A DNA stretch of 64,000 nucleotides from Streptomyces sp. CB02959 (lineage in GTDB: Bacteria; Actinomycetota; Actinomycetes; Streptomycetales; Streptomycetaceae). The stretch lies in assembly GCF_002803155.1 (NCBI RefSeq), contig NZ_NNBP01000013.1, positions 185,699 to 249,698 of the forward strand. Reading direction: 5' to 3'. The notes below the pieces were generated by a model. That model was not told the DNA's origin, searched no databases, and saw only the letters and a program-made list of their open reading frames with translations. The translations under genes and the position numbers were made by a program. Shown in pieces: positions 60,443 to 64,000 of the stretch. How positions within the stretch are numbered: position 1 is the stretch's first letter; each line of letters begins with the position of its first letter.

Positions 60443-61912
60443 ATGGCTGCACCCCCTGCGGCCGTAGGCAGTCGACCGAACCGGACCGTGCTGCTCACGG
60501 TGACCTGCCTGGGCCAGTTCATGGTGCTGCTCGACAACACGATCGTCGGAGCAGCGCTGCCCGACATGCAGCACCGACTGCACACTCAACTGACCGGTCT
60601 GCAATGGATCGTCGACGCGTACGTGCTGCTGGTCGCCATGCTGCTGCTGTCCGGCGGCGTATTCGCCGACCGGTTCGGCCGCAAGCGGGTGTACCTGGCC
60701 GGCGTGGCGGTGTTCACCACCGCATCGGTGCTGTGCAGCCTCGCGCCCTCGGTCGGCTGGTTGATCGCCGGCCGGGTGCTGCAGGGCATCGGCGCCGCGG
60801 CGCTGAGCCCCGCCTCGCTGGCCCTGCTCACCGCCGCCTATCCCGTGCCGCAAGAACGAATCAAGGCGATCGGTCTGTGGGCCGGATTGAGCGGAATCGG
60901 TCTGGCCGCGGGCCCCGTGGCCGGCGGCGTGCTGACAGATGCCTTCGGCTGGCCCGCCATCTTCCTGGTCAATCTGCCCATCGGCGTGGTCCTCCTGCTG
61001 GTCGGCCTGCGCAGCCTTGAAGAGGCCAGCAATCCGAGCGCCCCCGCGATCGACACCCCGGGGACGGTGCTGTCCGTTCTGGGGGTGGGGGCCCTGACCT
61101 ACGGGCTGATCGAGGGCGGTGCCCGCGGCTGGACGTCGCCGGCGATCCTGGGCAGCTTCACCGTCGCGGTGATCCTCCTCGCCGCCTTCGCCACCGTCGA
61201 AGCGCGCCGTTCCGCTCCGATGCTGCCGCCGCGGCTGTTCCGGCAGCGGCTGTTCACCGTGTCCAACACCGCCATGGTCGTTGTGGGGTTCGCGCTCATG
61301 GGTTCGTCGTTCTTCTTCTCCCAGTTCTTCGTGTACGTCCAAGGCAGCTCGATCCTGCGCGCCGGCCTACAGAACCTGCCGGCATCCCTCGCCATGGTGA
61401 TCGTCAGCCCGTATGCAGGACGGCTCGCCGCCCGCTACGGGTTCCGAACCGTGGTCACCGTCGGCCTGGCCGTGGCCGGCCCAGGGCTACTGGCGCTGGG
61501 CATGGTGCACGCCGACACCGGCTACGGGAACGTGTGGTGGCGGCTGGCAGTGGTCGGCATCGGCTTCGCTCTGACCATGTCCCCACTGACGGGAGCCGCC
61601 ATCCAAGCAGTCAGACCGCAGGAAGGCGGCCTCGCATCAGGCATCAGCAGCACCACCCGACAGATCGGCGCGGTACTCGGCGTGGCGGTACTCGGAGCCA
61701 TCGTCCGCACCCGCCAATCCGACGGCGCCTCCTTCGAGACCGCCCTCAACAGCGCCTTCCTCGCTGCCGGCGCCATCACATCGGCCACCGCCGCACTCAC
61801 CGGCCTGTGGCTGGCGAGGTCCAAGCCCCCGGAAGACTCCGCGGCGCCCCACCGCCCCACCGATCCACATGCGGTCACCACCTCGAACGAGGCACCCACG
61901 AACAGCCGTTGA
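60443..61912 (+). CDS. DHA2 (EmrB/QacA-type) multidrug efflux MFS transporter
   Basis: A 489-aa, 14-helix drug:proton antiporter. LGQFMVLLDNTIVGAALPDMQ (helix 1 motif D1-like), WIVDAYVLLVAMLLLSGGVFADRFGRKRVYLAG (motif A), GRVLQGIGAAALSPASLALL, and motif C in WAGLSGIGLAAGPVAGGVLTDAFGW, typical of antiporters. Controlled by the divergent TetR. Could export the pathway product or an external toxin; nothing links it to a specific drug. Confidence 0.92.
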   Translation: MAAPPAAVGSRPNRTVLLTVTCLGQFMVLLDNTIVGAALPDMQHRLHTQLTGLQWIVDAYVLLVAMLLLSGGVFADRFGRKRVYLAGVAVFTTASVLCSLAPSVGWLIAGRVLQGIGAAALSPASLALLTAAYPVPQERIKAIGLWAGLSGIGLAAGPVAGGVLTDAFGWPAIFLVNLPIGVVLLLVGLRSLEEASNPSAPAIDTPGTVLSVLGVGALTYGLIEGGARGWTSPAILGSFTVAVILLAAFATVEARRSAPMLPPRLFRQRLFTVSNTAMVVVGFALMGSSFFFSQFFVYVQGSSILRAGLQNLPASLAMVIVSPYAGRLAARYGFRTVVTVGLAVAGPGLLALGMVHADTGYGNVWWRLAVVGIGFALTMSPLTGAAIQAVRPQEGGLASGISSTTRQIGAVLGVAVLGAIVRTRQSDGASFETALNSAFLAAGAITSATAALTGLWLARSKPPEDSAAPHRPTDPHAVTTSNEAPTNSR

Positions 61913-61992
61913 CGCCGACGCCGACGCCGACCTTGTCCGGGAGACATCCCGCCCGATGACCCTCGCCCGAGTCATCGACATCCACCGACGAG

Positions 61993-62119
61993 GACGACGC
62001 CATCGACATCCTCATCGAGCCACTCAACTTCCGCAGGCTCACCGGCCACTACGACCTCACGGACGAGCACGCCGAGAAGCTCGCGCGCACCGCGCTCGAC
62101 AGGCTTATGCGCTCCACCG
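61993..62119 (+). pseudogene. TetR-family C-terminal remnant
   Basis: The frame reads AIDILIEPLNFRRLTGHYDLTDEHAEKLARTALDRLM, corresponding to the last ~40 residues of TetR proteins of the TetR_C_16 type (EPLYxRRLTGHxPLT). Nothing before it belongs to that gene. It leads directly into the SDR start 30 bp later, so a former tetR-SDR unit has lost its front. Confidence 0.65.
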
Positions 62120-62150
62120 TCCGACACTTCCGATTCCAACGGAGAGACAC

Positions 62151-62999
62151 ATGTCCCGCACGTTTCTCATCACCGGCGTGAGCAGCGGCCTGGGCCGCGC
62201 CCTCGCCACCGCCGCCCTAGAGGCCGGCCATACCGTCATCGGCACCGTTCGGAACCCGGACCAGGTCGCCGCCTTCGAGCAGTCCGCTCCGGGCCGCGCT
62301 CACGCCCGCGTGCTGGACGTCACCGACACCGATGCCATCGCGCCGACCGTCGCAGCGGTCGAGGCAAACGTGGGCCCCATCGACGTACTCGTCAACAACG
62401 CCGGCTACGGCGTCGAGGGCACCTTCGAGGAAACCCCGCTCGACACCTTCCGCCACCAGTTCGACGTCAACGTCTTCGGCGTCATCGCGGTCACTCAAGC
62501 CGTTCTGCCCCGCATGCGCGAGCGCCGTGCCGGGCACATCCTGTTCGTGACCTCCATGGGCGGCCTGCGCGCGTTCCCCGGCCTGGCCGCCTACCACGGC
62601 TCCAAGTTCGCCGTCGAGGGCATTGCGGCCACCCTCGCCCCAGAGGTCGCACCATTCGGCATTCACGTCACGGCGATCGAGCCCGGCTCCTTCCGCACCG
62701 ATTGGGCCGGCCGCTCCATGCACCGCGTAGAAAGCACCATCGCCGACTACGACCCGATCTTCGCCCCGATCCGCCAACGCCGCCTCGACATGCACGGTCA
62801 GCAACTCGGCGATCCCGCCCAAGCCGGCCGCGCCCTGCTCACCATCGTGGAGGCCGAAAACCCGCCGACCCACCTCATCCTCGGCAGCGACGCCCTCCGC
62901 CTCGTCGCCGACGCCCGCTCCGCCTTCGATGCGGAGACAGCCGCCTGGAACGAGCTGTCGAAGTCCACCGACCACCCCGACGGGGAACAGATCGCGTGA
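62151..62999 (+). CDS. SDR-family oxidoreductase
   Basis: A 282-aa short-chain dehydrogenase: TFLITGVSSGLGRALATAAL (cofactor loop TGVSSGLG), VDVLVNNAGYGVEGTFEE-type motif, ILFVTSMGGLRAFPGLAAYHGSKFAVEGIAATLAPEVAPFGIHVTAIEPGSFRTDW with catalytic Ser and Tyr-x3-Lys. This oxidoreductase subgroup is often next to TetR regulators; here only the regulator's tail remains. Good ribosome site (GGAGAG). Confidence 0.9.
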   Translation: MSRTFLITGVSSGLGRALATAALEAGHTVIGTVRNPDQVAAFEQSAPGRAHARVLDVTDTDAIAPTVAAVEANVGPIDVLVNNAGYGVEGTFEETPLDTFRHQFDVNVFGVIAVTQAVLPRMRERRAGHILFVTSMGGLRAFPGLAAYHGSKFAVEGIAATLAPEVAPFGIHVTAIEPGSFRTDWAGRSMHRVESTIADYDPIFAPIRQRRLDMHGQQLGDPAQAGRALLTIVEAENPPTHLILGSDALRLVADARSAFDAETAAWNELSKSTDHPDGEQIA

Positions 63000-63212
63000 G
63001 AGCCACTGAGGGACAGTGACGCCTAAACAACTGCAGATAGAGGCGGTTCCGGGCAAGACTGTCGGCCCGGCCGGGACCATGCCCGCCGGGCTTCTGGGCG
63101 CCGGTGCCCCGGCCGACCGGCGCGGCCCGCTGTTTCCGCTGTTAGCGCTCGCCGGACTGTTCTTGGCCCTGGCCTGCGCCAACCACGTCTGCCGGCCGGC
63201 GTCCGCCGAGCG

Positions 63213-63390
63213 ATGATCCGCCCGCAACTCCTGCGGGCGGATCTCGACGCGCCGCGCAAGCAGCGGCACACGGTCACCTGGACCTCTCACCGGCTGGTCG
63301 AGGAGCGCGGGGCGGGCGTCTCCTACGGCGTGGTGCGCTACTACGCCGCCAGTCGCAAGCCGGAGATCCTGATCGAGTCGGGCAAGGCTG
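63213..63390 (+). pseudogene. IS21-type transposase (IstA) fragment
   Basis: LRADLDAPRKQRHTVTWTSHRLVEERGAGVSYGVVRYY matches the N-terminal DNA-binding region of IS21-family IstA (APRKQRHT, RLVEExGAxVSYxxVRxY), followed by no catalytic domain. The hairpin at 63216-63242 overlaps its start. An old scar. Confidence 0.65.
63216..63242. terminator. perfect 11-bp stem, 5-nt loop
   Basis: ATCCGCCCGCA and its complement TGCGGGCGGAT flank ACTCC. No T-run follows. It could terminate the SDR transcript (stop 62999) or be the end structure of the transposon scrap. Confidence 0.5.
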
Positions 63391-63531
63391 CACCACCATC
63401 GCGACCTGCACCGACTCTTACCGTCTTGCCGGCACAAGGGCCCGAGCCGAGGAACCCGCCAAGGCCGGCTGACTTCTGCCGCTGTTTCCCTCGATGTCCG
63501 CTGCCTTCTCGGGCGGCAGACCATCCTTGGC

Positions 63532-63897
63532 TCAGCTCGCCAAAGTGCCCTGGTGGAAGTACATGCGCCAGCCGGTTGCCGTCATACGCCACAGGGAGCT
63601 CCGCCATGCTCGGCGCCCTTTGCTGTCGGCGAAGTACGTCAAGTGGACGATGCCCGGAGCGAGTACGACCCCGGCCATCTCGCTGACCTTGACCGGAGAC
63701 TCCGGGGCCACTGAACCGGCACTCGTGACAGTGAGAATCGACGTCGCGTCCCAGCGCCTGCCAGATGCTCCGATCTCGGTGAACTCCGGGTCCAGAAGCT
63801 CCGAGACCAGGACTGGGGAAGCACGCACGTCAGGGTCAAGAAGCCGCATCTCCGCCGCAATGGCCGCCTGAACGGCCCGTTCACTCTCGTCTGCCAT
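63532..63897 (-). CDS. nuclear transport factor 2 (NTF2/DUF4440)-like protein
   Basis: A 121-aa cone-fold protein: ERAVQAAIAAEMRLLDPDVRASPVLVSELLDPEFTEIGASGRRWDATSILTVTSA and WRSSLWRMTATGWRMYFHQGT. This is the DUF4440/SnoaL-like alpha+beta cone with no extra domain. Typical function ranges from small-molecule binding to isomerase. No linked genes in view. Confidence 0.85.
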   Translation of the reverse strand: MADESERAVQAAIAAEMRLLDPDVRASPVLVSELLDPEFTEIGASGRRWDATSILTVTSAGSVAPESPVKVSEMAGVVLAPGIVHLTYFADSKGRRAWRSSLWRMTATGWRMYFHQGTLAS

Positions 63898-64000
63898 GCA
63901 TGAACCCTACGGACGGACCCCATCCCGCCACAGCGAATAGTTGCCGGCACGGGGAACAGTCGTCAGTGCCGTCCCTTCTCGGGTTCTGGCTCAACTTGTG

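Noticed and set aside
63016..63216. GTG-started 66-codon frame with one hydrophobic stretch
   Set aside because: No ribosome site or family signal, and it abuts the hairpin and IS21 scrap; likely chance.

Overview
The window is a single high-GC stretch with dense bidirectional coding, GTG starts, GTGA/ATGA overlaps, TTA codons that are rare enough to look regulatory, and many TetR/LysR/MarR/GNAT/SDR genes. This gene set is typical of a Streptomyces-like actinomycete (Streptomycetaceae), probably an accessory or chromosome-arm region because intact operons alternate with truncated genes and insertion-sequence scars. I see no tRNA, rRNA, CRISPR array or replication origin.

Layout. 1-6 kb: calpain-like protease (5' end uncertain), CPBP membrane protease, tartrate-dehydrogenase-like enzyme beside a LysR protein that has lost its DNA-binding domain, a RidA protein, and a TetR gene divergent from two tiny membrane proteins over a double operator. 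6-9 kb: mobile DNA, with an IS630 remnant, an SRPBCC gene, and a 1445-bp IS5-like element with perfect 18-bp ends and a TTA target duplication that carries a GNAT gene and an internally deleted transposase. 9-23 kb: metabolic and transport genes (alpha/beta hydrolase, MFS/DeoR/HAD set, LysR/EamA pair, MarR/UbiD decarboxylase locus with a broken UbiX partner, zinc alcohol dehydrogenase).

23.6-34.4 kb is the most distinctive region: a tightly overlapping minus-strand operon encoding a malonyl-transferase-like acyltransferase, an acyl-CoA-oxidase-like flavoprotein, two KASIII enzymes, a ketoreductase-like SDR, an acyl carrier protein and a KASII. It is headed by two divergent, paralogous XRE-TPR regulators, one of which has a TTA codon (bldA-type control). 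All ketosynthase triads are intact. This looks like a small stand-alone type II fatty-acid/polyketide pathway; the product cannot be read from the sequence.

34.4-44.8 kb: Mak_N_cap protein, LysR/DoxX, an ECF sigma factor with an 80-aa orphan, SDR-NmrA operon with divergent LysR, chimeric gene remnants, and a hydrolase/TetR pair around a long dyad operator. 44.8-51.2 kb: a stress/dormancy-like island (DUF7144, Rv1733c-like, second FtsH, Rv2629-like, SHOCT, SixA). 51.2-64 kb: RidA/HxlR, serine hydrolase of the beta-lactamase fold, GNAT/MocR pair, TetR/DHA2 efflux pair with two tandem operators, an SDR behind a TetR fragment, an IS21 scrap and an NTF2-like protein.
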